Shown here piece by piece: positions 45,075-52,937 of a stretch of DNA of 64,000 nt; position 1 is the stretch's first letter; each line of letters starts with the position of its first letter. The position numbers and the translations under genes were made by a program. The notes under the pieces are model-generated. The model was not told where the DNA came from and ran no database searches. It worked only from the letters and a program-made list of their open reading frames with translations. This DNA is from Nocardia africana NBRC 100379 (GTDB lineage: Bacteria; Actinomycetota; Actinomycetes; Mycobacteriales; Mycobacteriaceae): positions 62,001 to 126,000 of the forward strand of contig NZ_BDAV01000015.1 in NCBI RefSeq assembly GCF_001612635.1, written 5' to 3'.

Positions 45075-45155
45075 GCGGCGGTAGCCGCTCTTCCACCCAC
45101 CGCGGCGGTAGCCGCTATTCCATCCACCGCGGCGGCAGTCGCTATTCCACCCACA
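45075..45155. repeat. Three tandem copies of a 27-bp unit overlapping the end of the 45142 gene
   Basis: Units 45075-45101, 45102-45128 and 45129-45155, consensus GCGGCGGTAGCCGCTATTCC plus ACCCACC, differing at few positions. Copy 3 contains the stop codon and last codons (Trp-Val-Glu) of the gene ending at 45142. The other two copies repeat that gene end, each with an in-phase TAG. Each unit can form a small GCGG/CCGC hairpin. Confidence 0.85.
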
Positions 45156-45936
45156 GCGACCAGATGCTGCTGCGCCCTTGTCCCTCGCAGACCAGTGCGT
45201 GCCCGTCCGGGGTGCGGGCCGTCTTGTCCAGACCGGGATCGCATTTCGCCCCGCCCTCGTACACCGCCGTCGACACCGAATACGGTCCGGTCCAGCGGTA
45301 GCCACTGCTCCCGTGCAGGCACAGCAGGGTGCTGCCGTCGGTCGCGGACCCGATCAATCCGGCCTGCTGCTGCGTGCACACCTCGCCCTTGGCCGCCGAG
45401 ACGGGACCGGCGGGAGCGGCCGTGGTGGTGGGCGGCGGTGCCACCACCGTCGTCGGAGCGACGGTCCGCGTGGTGGTGTTCGATGCGGCGGTATCGGTGC
45501 TGAGGGCGGCGGGAACCGTGCCCAGCGTGGTGTGCGGCAAGGTCACTCCCGAAAGCACCAGCGCCGCAGCGAGAATCAACACCTCGGCCATTCCGAGCAG
45601 CAGGGCCGACATCGCCATCACCCGCCCGCGCGGATGACTGAAGGCGATCAGGCCGAAGACGATGGCCACCGGGAACAGTCCGAGCAGCGCGGCGACCAGT
45701 GCGACGATCGCGTACGGATTGACGATCGGTGGCACCTCGACCCGCAGCCGTCCGGTGCGGCGGCGATTGGGCGCGCTGTCCCACCGATCGTCGGCGGGTT
45801 CGGTAGGCCGGGGACCGGCTGCCCGTCGCGGCGGCGCCGGATCCCAGCGATCGTCCGCGGATTCCGGCTCGTCGGTCCAGTACTCCTCTTCGGGGACCTC
45901 GGGCCAGCGTTGCTCCGCGTACTGGTTGCGGGCCAT
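45142..45936 (-). CDS. Membrane protein with DUF4190-like segment, function unknown
   Basis: A 264-residue protein. Residues 1-68 are acidic, then Arg/Pro-rich and probably disordered. Two membrane segments follow (NPYAIVALVAALLGLFPVAI, and ALLLGMAEVLILAAALVLSG), resembling the DUF4190 hairpin of actinobacterial membrane proteins. A Thr/Pro-rich linker leads to an outer domain of about 90 residues with four cysteines (GEVCTQQ, LLCLHG, AKCDPG, LVCEGQ), probably two disulfides. The ATG at 45936 follows GAGAGGAA. Its 3' end is tandemly duplicated downstream. Role unknown. Confidence 0.75.
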   Translation of the reverse strand: MARNQYAEQRWPEVPEEEYWTDEPESADDRWDPAPPRRAAGPRPTEPADDRWDSAPNRRRTGRLRVEVPPIVNPYAIVALVAALLGLFPVAIVFGLIAFSHPRGRVMAMSALLLGMAEVLILAAALVLSGVTLPHTTLGTVPAALSTDTAASNTTTRTVAPTTVVAPPPTTTAAPAGPVSAAKGEVCTQQQAGLIGSATDGSTLLCLHGSSGYRWTGPYSVSTAVYEGGAKCDPGLDKTARTPDGHALVCEGQGRSSIWSLWVE

Positions 45937-46097
45937 GTGGTTCCTCTCGGTCGTGCAGGAACCTGGACACGCGGACCCCGCCCGTTACCGAAGAAGAATA
46001 GGGGGATCGGCGCGACCCGCAACCCCCGTCTCTCGAGGGCCGGGCGCCGGCGCGCGCCGGGCGCCGGATTTCAGCCCCGAGCGTCCGGCGCGCGCAA

Positions 46098-46349
46098 CTA
46101 GACCTCGTCGACCATGTGCTCCCCGACGAACGCGATCCGGATCGCCAGCAGCCAACCGGCAATCGCGAGAACGATGCGGTCGTACAGATCCGGTCCGCTG
46201 CGGCGCGCATGGCGAGGGCGGCGGGTGCCAGCGACGGGTAGCGGCCGGGTGTCCGGGAAATGGACGGCCGCGCGGTGCCCGCCGTCGACCCGGTGCCGTG
46301 CGTGCCGGTGGGCGGCATGCCGGGCGCCTCCCCCGGCGAACGCGGTCAC
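46098..46349 (-). CDS. Small protein with one C-terminal membrane segment, unknown
   Basis: Not recognised. Up to 83 residues from a GTG at 46349 that overlaps the stop of the 46346 gene in a GTGA, suggesting coupled translation. The N-terminal 50 residues are His/Arg-rich. The C-terminal part, DLYDRIVLAIAGWLLAIRIA, is a clear hydrophobic helix followed by an acidic end. Support for the reading frame is the coupling and this helix only. No separate ribosome site is seen. Confidence 0.42.
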   Translation of the reverse strand: MTAFAGGGARHAAHRHARHRVDGGHRAAVHFPDTRPLPVAGTRRPRHARRSGPDLYDRIVLAIAGWLLAIRIAFVGEHMVDEV

Positions 46350-46549
46350 GGGATGGCCCGATCGTCGAGGACACAGCGGCCCTGTTCGACGAGCACCGCA
46401 CGCGCTCGCCGCCGGACCACGCACGTATCGACGGTGCAGTCGAGGTGCAGTTGCATTGCGGCGTGGGCTTGTTCGACGGTCATGATGCCCGGGTCGGCGC
46501 CGCAGCGCAGCAGACCGGCGACCGGCATGTGCAGATTCGTCAGTTGCAT
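46346..46549 (-). CDS. Small cysteine-containing protein, unknown
   Basis: A 67-residue protein not assigned to a family. It starts MQLTNLHMPVAGLLRCGADP at an ATG with GGGGGTG five bases upstream. It is soluble-looking with a helix around MTVEQAHAAMQLHLD and four cysteines (16, 38, 43, 59), of which CTVDTC could bind a metal. It precedes the 46098 gene with a 4-base overlap. Confidence 0.5.
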   Translation of the reverse strand: MQLTNLHMPVAGLLRCGADPGIMTVEQAHAAMQLHLDCTVDTCVVRRRARAVLVEQGRCVLDDRAIP

Positions 46550-47015
46550 TCGGACACCCCCGCCGCGAACCGGCGGCGCGGTGGAGCTGGTGGATCCTGT
46601 GGTCCGGTCGCGGCGCGGCCGGTCGAAGCGGACGAAAGTTCGCTGGTCATCAACGACGACCCGATGACATGAACAGCCATGACTCCTCGTTCCTGCATGC
46701 GATACCCGACTGTGCCCGGCGGACCGACTCCGGGGCCCGGCTGCGAGCACACTCTCAGCATCCATCAGATCGTCGCTGCGCGGGGCGGAATCGCCGATCC
46801 GGTCCGATTCCCAGCGAATCGCCAGCACCGAATCAGCTTGGGAGAAAAGGACTTTTCGCATCCGCTCGGGCCTCGCTACCTGCGAACACGCCGGGCACGC
46901 CGCCGCGCCGCCGCCCGGACGCGTGCCGCGAATATTTGCCCGCAGATCACGAAACCACACCCGTTTCGCAACGAATGTATGTTTACCTTCGGCCCGATCG
47001 GGTAATCAGAACTAC
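46550..47015. other. Gap between divergent small genes
   Basis: 466 bases with open frames on both strands, but none with a good ribosome site or protein-like composition. It must contain the promoters of the 46346 gene (left) and the 47016 gene (right). The last 60 bases are less GC-rich. No clear repeat was found. Confidence 0.45.
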
Positions 47016-47213
47016 ATGGATCGCGGGCTGAGAAACACCTCACCTCGGTACCGCAAACTGCTTCCGGGTGACTGGGTAGAACACCTTATCGTCGGAATGT
47101 TGTTCGTGGTATCGGCCGTCGGGGTTTACGTACTGACCGGGGCCATGCTCTCGTCATTGCTGGTAGGAGCATTGGTCGCGGTGGTCGCGATCGGTGTGGT
47201 GACAATGCTGTAG
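47016..47213 (+). CDS. Small membrane protein, unknown
   Basis: A 65-residue protein. After a basic start (MDRGLRNTSPRYRKLLPGDW) come two hydrophobic segments (residues 23-44 and 46-65) joined by a short turn, so it should be a two-pass membrane hairpin. The ribosome site is weak (GGGTAA, 10 bases before the ATG). A terminator hairpin begins at its stop codon, which supports a real transcript. No family recognised. Confidence 0.55.
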   Translation: MDRGLRNTSPRYRKLLPGDWVEHLIVGMLFVVSAVGVYVLTGAMLSSLLVGALVAVVAIGVVTML

Positions 47214-47237
47214 CCGGTCGGCGAACCGACCGGCTAC
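47210..47237 (+). terminator. Terminator of the small membrane protein gene
   Basis: A 12-bp perfect stem (GTAGCCGGTCGG with CCGACCGGCTAC) and loop CGAA. The TAG stop codon of the 47016 gene is part of the left arm. Confidence 0.8.
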
Positions 47238-47270
47238 GTTGACAACCATTATTCGAACAGAGTGGAAAAG

Positions 47271-47309
47271 CGGCGGAATCAGCGACGAATATTGTCGCCG
47301 ATTCCGCCG
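47271..47309 (-). terminator. Terminator of the sdh operon
   Basis: CGGCGGAATC pairs with GATTCCGCCG, with an inner GCGAC/GTCGC stem separated by one unpaired base on each side and a 7-base loop. It begins six bases past the stop of sdhB. Confidence 0.8.
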
Positions 47310-47314
47310 TCGAA

Positions 47315-48061
47315 TTATCGCCGGAACAATTTGTTACCCAACCAGACGATGGGGTCGTATTTGCGATCCACCACCCTTTCCTTCATCGGGATGAGGGCAT
47401 TGTCGGTGATCTTGATGTGTTCCGGGCAGACCTCCGTACAGCACTTGGTGATGTTGCAGTAGCCGAGACCGAAGTCCTCCTGCGCCATCTCGCGCCGGTC
47501 CGCCACATCCAGGGGATGCATCTCCAGCTCGGCCACCCGCATGAGGTAGCGCGGCCCGGCGAAGGCGTTCTTGTTGTCCTCGTGGTCGCGCACGACGTGA
47601 CAGGTGTTCTGGCACAGGAAACATTCGATGCACTTGCGGAACTCCTGCGAGCGTTCCACATCGCGCTGCTGCATCCGGTAGTCGCCCGGCTTCAGATCGG
47701 CCGGCGGCGTGAAAGACGGTATCTCCCTGGCCTTCTGATAGTTGAACGACACGTCGGTGACGAGGTCGCGAATCACCGGGAAGGTGCGCATCGGCGTCAC
47801 CGTCACCACCTCGTCGGCGGCGAAGGTGGACATTCGAGTCATACACATCAGGCGCGGGCGGCCGTTCACCTCCGCCGAACAGGAACCACACTTGCCGGCC
47901 TTGCAGTTCCAGCGCACCGCCAGATCCGGAGCCTGGGTGGCCTGCAACCGATGGATGATGTCGAGGACGACCTCGCCCTCGTTCACCTCGACGGTGTAGT
48001 CCTGCAGTTCACCCTTGTCGTCGTCACCGCGCCACACGCGGAAGTGGGCATCGTAACCCAT
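47315..48061 (-). CDS. sdhB: Succinate dehydrogenase/fumarate reductase iron-sulfur subunit
   Basis: A 248-residue electron-transfer subunit. The [2Fe-2S] ligands are in NCKAGKCGSC and RLMC. The [4Fe-4S] and [3Fe-4S] ligands are in KCIECFLCQNTC and KCCTEVCP. It carries electrons from the flavoprotein at 48064 to the membrane anchor at 50065. The operon order anchor-flavoprotein-Fe-S and the sequences resemble the Sdh1 complex of mycobacteria (Rv0249c-Rv0247c). The start lies only two bases after the sdhA stop. Last gene of the operon. Confidence 0.93.
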   Translation of the reverse strand: MGYDAHFRVWRGDDDKGELQDYTVEVNEGEVVLDIIHRLQATQAPDLAVRWNCKAGKCGSCSAEVNGRPRLMCMTRMSTFAADEVVTVTPMRTFPVIRDLVTDVSFNYQKAREIPSFTPPADLKPGDYRMQQRDVERSQEFRKCIECFLCQNTCHVVRDHEDNKNAFAGPRYLMRVAELEMHPLDVADRREMAQEDFGLGYCNITKCCTEVCPEHIKITDNALIPMKERVVDRKYDPIVWLGNKLFRR

Positions 48062-48063
48062 TG

Positions 48064-50004
48064 CTACTCATCCCCTTTCGCGGATGATTCGGCGGCCGCG
48101 GGATGAGCGGCGGTCTCCGCCGGGGTGTAATACTTCTCCAGCTCGCTCAACTCGAACAGGGCGAGCAGATCCGGTCGCATCGGCTGCTGTTCCTCCGAGG
48201 TGACCACCACCGGCGGCACGGTCCGGCCGGCACCGTCCGGGTCGACGCGGCACACCAGCAGCCGATTGCGCCACTGCGCGTCCATCTGCGGATGGTCGTC
48301 GCGGGTATGACCACCCCGGCTCTCGGTGCGCAGCAGCGCGGCCTGCGCGACACATTCGCTGACCAGCAGCATGTTTCGCAGGTCGAGTGCGAGATGCCAG
48401 CCGGGATTGAACTGCCGGTGGCCCTCGACGGTCACGCTCTCGTAGCGCTCCCGCAATTCACCCAGGCGCACGATGGCCTGTTCCAGCTCGTGCTCCTTGC
48501 GGATGATGCCGACCAGGTCGTTCATCGTCTGCTGCAGGTCGGTGTGCAGGGTGTACGGGTTCTCTCCGGTCCCCGTGGCCGGCGGATCGAAGGGCGCCAG
48601 TGCGGATTTCGCGGCCGCGTCGATATCGGCATCGGCGACCGCCGGCCGCTGTGCCAGTCGTTCGACGTAGGTGGCCGCGCCCAAGCCGGCGCGGCGGCCG
48701 AAGACCAGCAGATCCGACAGCGAGTTGCCGCCGAGGCGGTTGGATCCGTGCATACCGCCGGAACATTCGCCTGCGGCGAACAATCCGGGCACGGTGGCCG
48801 CGCCGGTGTCCGGATCGACCTCGATTCCGCCCATCACGTAGTGGCAGGTCGGCCCGACCTCCATCGGTTCCTTGGTGATGTCGACATCGGCCAGCTCCTT
48901 GAACTGGTGATGCATCGACGGCAGCCGCCGCATGATCTCGGCCGCCGGCAGCCGGGAGGCGATGTCGAGGTACACGCCGCCGTGCTCGGTGCCGCGCCCG
49001 GCCTTGACCTCTTCGTTGATCGCGCGGGCCACCTCGTCGCGGGGCAGCAGGTCCGGGGTGCGGCGTGCGGAGTCGTTGTCGCGCAACCACTGATCGGCCT
49101 CGTCCTCGGTCTCGGCGTACTGGCCCTTGAACACCGCCGGGATGTACTCGAACATGAAGCGCTTGCCCTCGGTGTTCTTGAGCACGCCGCCGTCACCGCG
49201 CACACCCTCGGTGACCAGAATGCCCTTCACACTCGGCGGCCAGACCATACCGGTCGGATGGAACTGCAGGAATTCCATATTGATCAGCGAGGCGCCGGCG
49301 CGCAGTGCGAGAGCGTGTCCGTCGCCGGTGTACTCCCACGAGTTCGAGGTGACCTTGTAGGACTTGCCCACGCCGCCGGTGGCCAGCACGACCGCCGGAG
49401 TTTCGAACAGGACGAACCGCCCCGACTCCCGCCAGTATCCGAAGGCGCCCGAGATGGCGTCGCCGTCCTTGAGCAGATCGGTGATCGTGCATTCGGCGAA
49501 CACCTTGATCCGGGCCTCGTAGTCGCCGGTCGCGGCGTAGTCCTCCTGCTGCAGCGAGACGATCTTCTGCTGCATGGTGCGGATGATCTCGAGGCCGGTG
49601 CGGTCGCCGACGTGGGCGAGGCGCGGATAGGTGTGCCCACCGAAGTTGCGCTGACTGATCCGCCCGTCGGGCGTCCGATCGAACAGCGCCCCGTAGGTCT
49701 CCAGCTCCCACACCCGCTCGGGTGCTTCCTGGGCGTGCAGTTCGGCCATGCGCCAGTTGTTGAGGAATTTTCCGCCGCGCATGGTGTCGCGGAAATGCGT
49801 CTGCCAGTTGTCCTTCTCGTTGGCATTGCCCATCGAGGCGGCGCAACCGCCTTCGGCCATGACCGTATGGGCCTTGCCGAACAACGATTTACACACCACC
49901 GCCACCGACAGACCGTGTTCGCGCGCCTCGATCACCGCACGCAGGCCGGCGCCACCGGCACCGATCACGACGACGTCGTACTTGTGCCGTTCGACTTCAG
50001 GCAT
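48064..50004 (-). CDS. sdhA: Succinate dehydrogenase/fumarate reductase flavoprotein subunit
   Basis: A 646-residue catalytic subunit that oxidises succinate to fumarate with FAD. The dinucleotide motif VVVIGAGGAGLRAVIEA is at the N-terminus. RNFGGHTYPR carries the His that usually binds FAD covalently. LGGNSLSDLLVFGRRAG and HGSNRLGG are typical substrate- and FAD-binding blocks. The C-terminal domain is helical. ATG start 60 bases after the membrane anchor gene. It works at the cytoplasmic face as part of the respiratory chain. Confidence 0.94.
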   Translation of the reverse strand: MPEVERHKYDVVVIGAGGAGLRAVIEAREHGLSVAVVCKSLFGKAHTVMAEGGCAASMGNANEKDNWQTHFRDTMRGGKFLNNWRMAELHAQEAPERVWELETYGALFDRTPDGRISQRNFGGHTYPRLAHVGDRTGLEIIRTMQQKIVSLQQEDYAATGDYEARIKVFAECTITDLLKDGDAISGAFGYWRESGRFVLFETPAVVLATGGVGKSYKVTSNSWEYTGDGHALALRAGASLINMEFLQFHPTGMVWPPSVKGILVTEGVRGDGGVLKNTEGKRFMFEYIPAVFKGQYAETEDEADQWLRDNDSARRTPDLLPRDEVARAINEEVKAGRGTEHGGVYLDIASRLPAAEIMRRLPSMHHQFKELADVDITKEPMEVGPTCHYVMGGIEVDPDTGAATVPGLFAAGECSGGMHGSNRLGGNSLSDLLVFGRRAGLGAATYVERLAQRPAVADADIDAAAKSALAPFDPPATGTGENPYTLHTDLQQTMNDLVGIIRKEHELEQAIVRLGELRERYESVTVEGHRQFNPGWHLALDLRNMLLVSECVAQAALLRTESRGGHTRDDHPQMDAQWRNRLLVCRVDPDGAGRTVPPVVVTSEEQQPMRPDLLALFELSELEKYYTPAETAAHPAAAESSAKGDE

Positions 50005-50064
50005 GAAACGAATACTCCTGGGACACTGAGGAATTGGGCTCTATGGCGTTGTCTGTTGCCGGAA

Positions 50065-50895
50065 TCAGCCGACGAAACGCGGATCGGAGATGGTCCCGCT
50101 GGCGACCAGCATGATGTAGAAGTCGGTGATCGCCAGGGTGGCCAGCGTGGTCCACGCCAGCTGCATGTGCCGCGTGTTCAGCTTCGACACCTGCGTCCAC
50201 ATCCAGTAGCGCACCGGATGGGCGGAGAAGTGTTTGAGACGGCCGCCGGTGATATGCCGGCAGGAGTGGCACGAGATCGTGTATGCCCACAGCAGAACGA
50301 CATTCACCACCAGGACGATGTTGCCCAGGCCGAAGCCGAAGCCGCCGTCCTTACCGTGGAACGCCATGACCGCGTCGTAGGTGTTGACCACCGAGACGAC
50401 GACCGCGACATAGAAGAAGTAGCGGTGCACGTTCTGGATGATCAGCGGAAGCCGCGTCTCACCGGTGTATTTACCGTGCGGTTCGGCGACCGCGCAGGCC
50501 GGCGGCGAGAACCACACCGCGCGGTAATAGGCCTTGCGGTAGTAGTAGCAGGTCAGCCGGAACAGCAGGAGGAACGGCAACACCAGGAAACCGAGCGGAA
50601 TCCACATCGGCAGGTCGCCGACCCAGTGCCCGAAGTGACTCGAACCCTCGACGCACGAGGTACTCACGCACGGTGAGTAGAACGGCGTCAGATAGTGGTA
50701 GTCGGAGACCCAATATGCCGATCGCACAAAGGCTCTCACGGTTGCGTAGATGATGAATGCGGCAAGTCCGAGCACCGTGAGCAGTGGGGGAACCCACCAT
50801 CGGTCGGTACGCAGGGTGCGTGTCGAAATGGCCGCGCGGCCTTTGCTGAAAACTCCCGTGCCCGCCTCGGGGGCGCGTGTCGGTGCTGCGCTCAC
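50065..50895 (-). CDS. Succinate dehydrogenase membrane anchor (Sdh1 type)
   Basis: A 276-residue membrane subunit with about five hydrophobic segments and several conserved His (SSHFGHWVGDL, IQNVHRYFFY, SCHSCRHITGGRLKHFS), likely haem and quinone ligands. It closely resembles the long single anchor of mycobacterial Sdh1 (Rv0249c), including ERTLRTDRWW-like and YHYLTPFYSPCVSTSC stretches. The GTG at 50895 is chosen because GAGG lies nine bases upstream and the N-terminus then matches relatives. An upstream start at 50970 would add 25 residues. First gene of the operon. Confidence 0.87.
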   Translation of the reverse strand: MSAAPTRAPEAGTGVFSKGRAAISTRTLRTDRWWVPPLLTVLGLAAFIIYATVRAFVRSAYWVSDYHYLTPFYSPCVSTSCVEGSSHFGHWVGDLPMWIPLGFLVLPFLLLFRLTCYYYRKAYYRAVWFSPPACAVAEPHGKYTGETRLPLIIQNVHRYFFYVAVVVSVVNTYDAVMAFHGKDGGFGFGLGNIVLVVNVVLLWAYTISCHSCRHITGGRLKHFSAHPVRYWMWTQVSKLNTRHMQLAWTTLATLAITDFYIMLVASGTISDPRFVG

Positions 50896-51201
50896 TGCAA
50901 GCTGCCTCGCTGGTCTACCCCGTGGAACGTCATCGTTACCTCCGGCGTCGAATGTGATGCTGAGCACCATACGACAACCGGGCTATGACTCGAGGCCGGT
51001 CCAGGCAAGATCTATCCACGCCGCGTCCTATGATTTGCGCCACATTTTCTGCGTGCTCGACGGCGGCGGTGCAACGAGTGAATGACGAGCTACTTCAGAC
51101 CTTCTTCGCGAATACGGTGGGGCGGGAACCAGCGAGGCGCAGCGCCGTCACGGCGGATCGGATGGCCGCCGCGACTGCCCGCGCCGCTGGTGAACGTCCG
51201 G
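50896..51201. other. Promoter region of the sdh operon
   Basis: 306 bases without a supported gene. TGTGATGCTGAGCACC at 50953-50968 resembles a CRP/GlxR site (TGTGA-N6-TCACA) at 8 of 10 positions and lies 58 bases before the GTG. The remainder shows no clear structure. Confidence 0.45.
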
Positions 51202-51492
51202 TTACTTCGTGCGCGGCCGCGAATGGAACCCGAGGCCTTCGTCCTGCGCGCCCATCCATGCCGCCTCGTCGGACTTGCTGTCCGGCACGTAGATGACCTC
51301 CTGCTGGCGGCGGCTGTCCACCTCGGGCGGCGGGGTGTGTTCGAACTCCTCGGCATCGATGGTGAGTCGTTCGAGATCGTTCTCCAGCCGGCGGACCGAA
51401 TTGGCATCTCCGTAGTGGCTGCGCAACGCGCCGACGCATTGCCGGAGCTGTCCGACCGCGAAGCGCAGTTCGGCGATCTCACTGCGTGTCAT
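51202..51492 (-). CDS. Small conserved protein, Rv0250c-like
   Basis: A 96-residue soluble protein. The N-terminal half is helical and charged (MTRSEIAELRFAVGQLRQCV, and VRRLENDLERLTIDAEEFE), suited to a coiled coil. The second half contains EVIYVPDSKSDEAAWMGAQD and a basic end. Its position just upstream of the sdh operon, length and pattern recall Rv0250c of M. tuberculosis, also a protein of unknown role. The ATG at 51492 follows AGGAGG by five bases. A CRP/GlxR-like site lies about 70 bases upstream. Confidence 0.78.
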   Translation of the reverse strand: MTRSEIAELRFAVGQLRQCVGALRSHYGDANSVRRLENDLERLTIDAEEFEHTPPPEVDSRRQQEVIYVPDSKSDEAAWMGAQDEGLGFHSRPRTK

Positions 51493-51559
51493 CGAAACCT
51501 CCTGGTGCTTTCGGGCCGATCACCGGTTCGGACCTCCCCTCGTGGGCAAGATCAAAGCC

Positions 51560-51575
51560 TGTGACGGACCGCACA
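51560..51575. promoter_or_regulatory. CRP/GlxR-like site before the Rv0250c-like gene
   Basis: TGTGACGGACCGCACA matches TGTGA-N6-TCACA at 9 of 10 fixed positions. It lies 68 bases before the start of the 51202 gene. Assignment is by motif only. Confidence 0.45.
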
Positions 51576-51674
51576 TCGTGATCTACAACACATTACGTGA
51601 TCATTTGCGTTCTGGCTCGTCGCGAATGGAAAAAGATCTCGCCACCTGCGTGCACCCGGCGCCCGACGCGGGTC

Positions 51675-52688
51675 TCATCCGGCGGCCGGCAGGGCCGCCG
51701 TCATCGGCGCAGGCTCCATACCGACCAGCGAGGCGAGAACCGGAAGTGCGGCGTCGGCAGGGCGATTCCCGGGGACGGCGGCCGGCGTTCCGAGCGCGCG
51801 GTCCACGAGTGCCGCGACGGCCACGGCCACCTCCTCGGCGCGCTCCAGGATCACGCTGTGCCCGGCGCCGTCGAGCCGCACCAGTTCCGAACGGCCGAGT
51901 TGCGCGGCGAGGACCACCGAATGCGCGAACGGAATCATGATGTCGGCCGATCCGCCGAGGACCAGCGCCGGAAGATCCGACAGCAGGCGCAGCGTCGGCG
52001 TCTCGTCGAAGCGGATGAGCGATTCGAGGAAGTAGGCCACGGTGGGCAGCGGGGTGTCGTTGAGCATCGCGGTGGCGAGCGCGGCCATGCGTGGATTCAC
52101 CCGCCGCGAGCCGAAACTCGCCTCCCGCACCATCGGCTCGAAAACACGGCGCCCCAACCGTTTCGAGACTTGTAGCGCCCGCGGCGCCCGCTGTACCGCG
52201 ACCCGCAGTGACGTCACGGTGTGGCGATTGAGCAATCGGCCCAGCCCCACCGCCGTGATGCCCGCGGCCGCCCCGGCGATCAGCCCGACGCCGACCACCC
52301 GGGTGCCGATCGTGGCCGGGAAAAGGCGAGCATAAGCCAGTACCACCATCGCGCCCATGGAATGGCCGACCAGCACCACCGGTCCGGCCGGCGCGACCGC
52401 GCGCAGGACCGCGTCGAGATCGCGGCCCAGCTGGTCGATGGTGTACGTCGCGGGATCCGCGCCGGCGGAATCGCCGTGACCGCGGTGGTCGTAGAACACC
52501 ATCCGGGTGGCCGAGCCCCATTGCCGCAGCAGCTGATCGCGCAGGAACCACCAGGATTCGGTCCGCAGGCAGTGACCGTGGACGAAGACCACCGTCGCCG
52601 AGGCCGTGGCGGGGCCGAGGGTCCAGGCGGCCAGCGGGGTGCCGTCGTCGGCGCAGACGGTGACGCGGGTGGCGATCGTCGTGGACAT
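51675..52688 (-). CDS. Alpha/beta hydrolase
   Basis: A 337-residue alpha/beta-fold hydrolase. The oxyanion-side HGHC (VVFVHGHCLRTESWW), the nucleophile elbow GHSMGAM, Asp in GSADIMIP and His in GAGHSVIL form the triad. A helical lid of about 90 residues (around 150-240) contains many Arg and Leu. Substrate unknown, with esterase- or epoxide-hydrolase-like enzymes as candidates. The ATG at 52688 follows AGGAGG by five bases. The much longer open frame running upstream past 53000 is antisense to the epoxide hydrolase gene and is not part of it. Divergent from that gene, with 249 bases between them. Confidence 0.85.
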   Translation of the reverse strand: MSTTIATRVTVCADDGTPLAAWTLGPATASATVVFVHGHCLRTESWWFLRDQLLRQWGSATRMVFYDHRGHGDSAGADPATYTIDQLGRDLDAVLRAVAPAGPVVLVGHSMGAMVVLAYARLFPATIGTRVVGVGLIAGAAAGITAVGLGRLLNRHTVTSLRVAVQRAPRALQVSKRLGRRVFEPMVREASFGSRRVNPRMAALATAMLNDTPLPTVAYFLESLIRFDETPTLRLLSDLPALVLGGSADIMIPFAHSVVLAAQLGRSELVRLDGAGHSVILERAEEVAVAVAALVDRALGTPAAVPGNRPADAALPVLASLVGMEPAPMTAALPAAG

Positions 52689-52937
52689 AACGTCCTCCTG
52701 CAGAGTCCGTTCCTGCCCGGATGTCGTCTGTGAGTGCCCTCGCGTTAACCGCTCCAACCTGGTGTTATGCAGAAGTTGCACAACCGCTGCCGCCGCTTCG
52801 CCGACGATCCGGCGGGGCGGTGGGCAGAAGAATCTGCCGGTATCTACGGACGCTTGTAGAAAGCCGTAGAAAACGATCGAAACGCCCTGCGAGAACTGGG
52901 ACGGAATCTGGCCTATATCGCCCCTAGTGTGGCGTTC

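Noticed and set aside
46679..47005. Plus-strand frame of about 108 codons before the small membrane protein gene
   Set aside because: No ribosome site, no domain, composition like random GC-rich translation.
48103..50676. An 857-codon plus-strand frame across sdhA and the anchor gene
   Set aside because: It lies antisense to two clear genes, its composition is His/Gln/Arg-rich and no motif is present.
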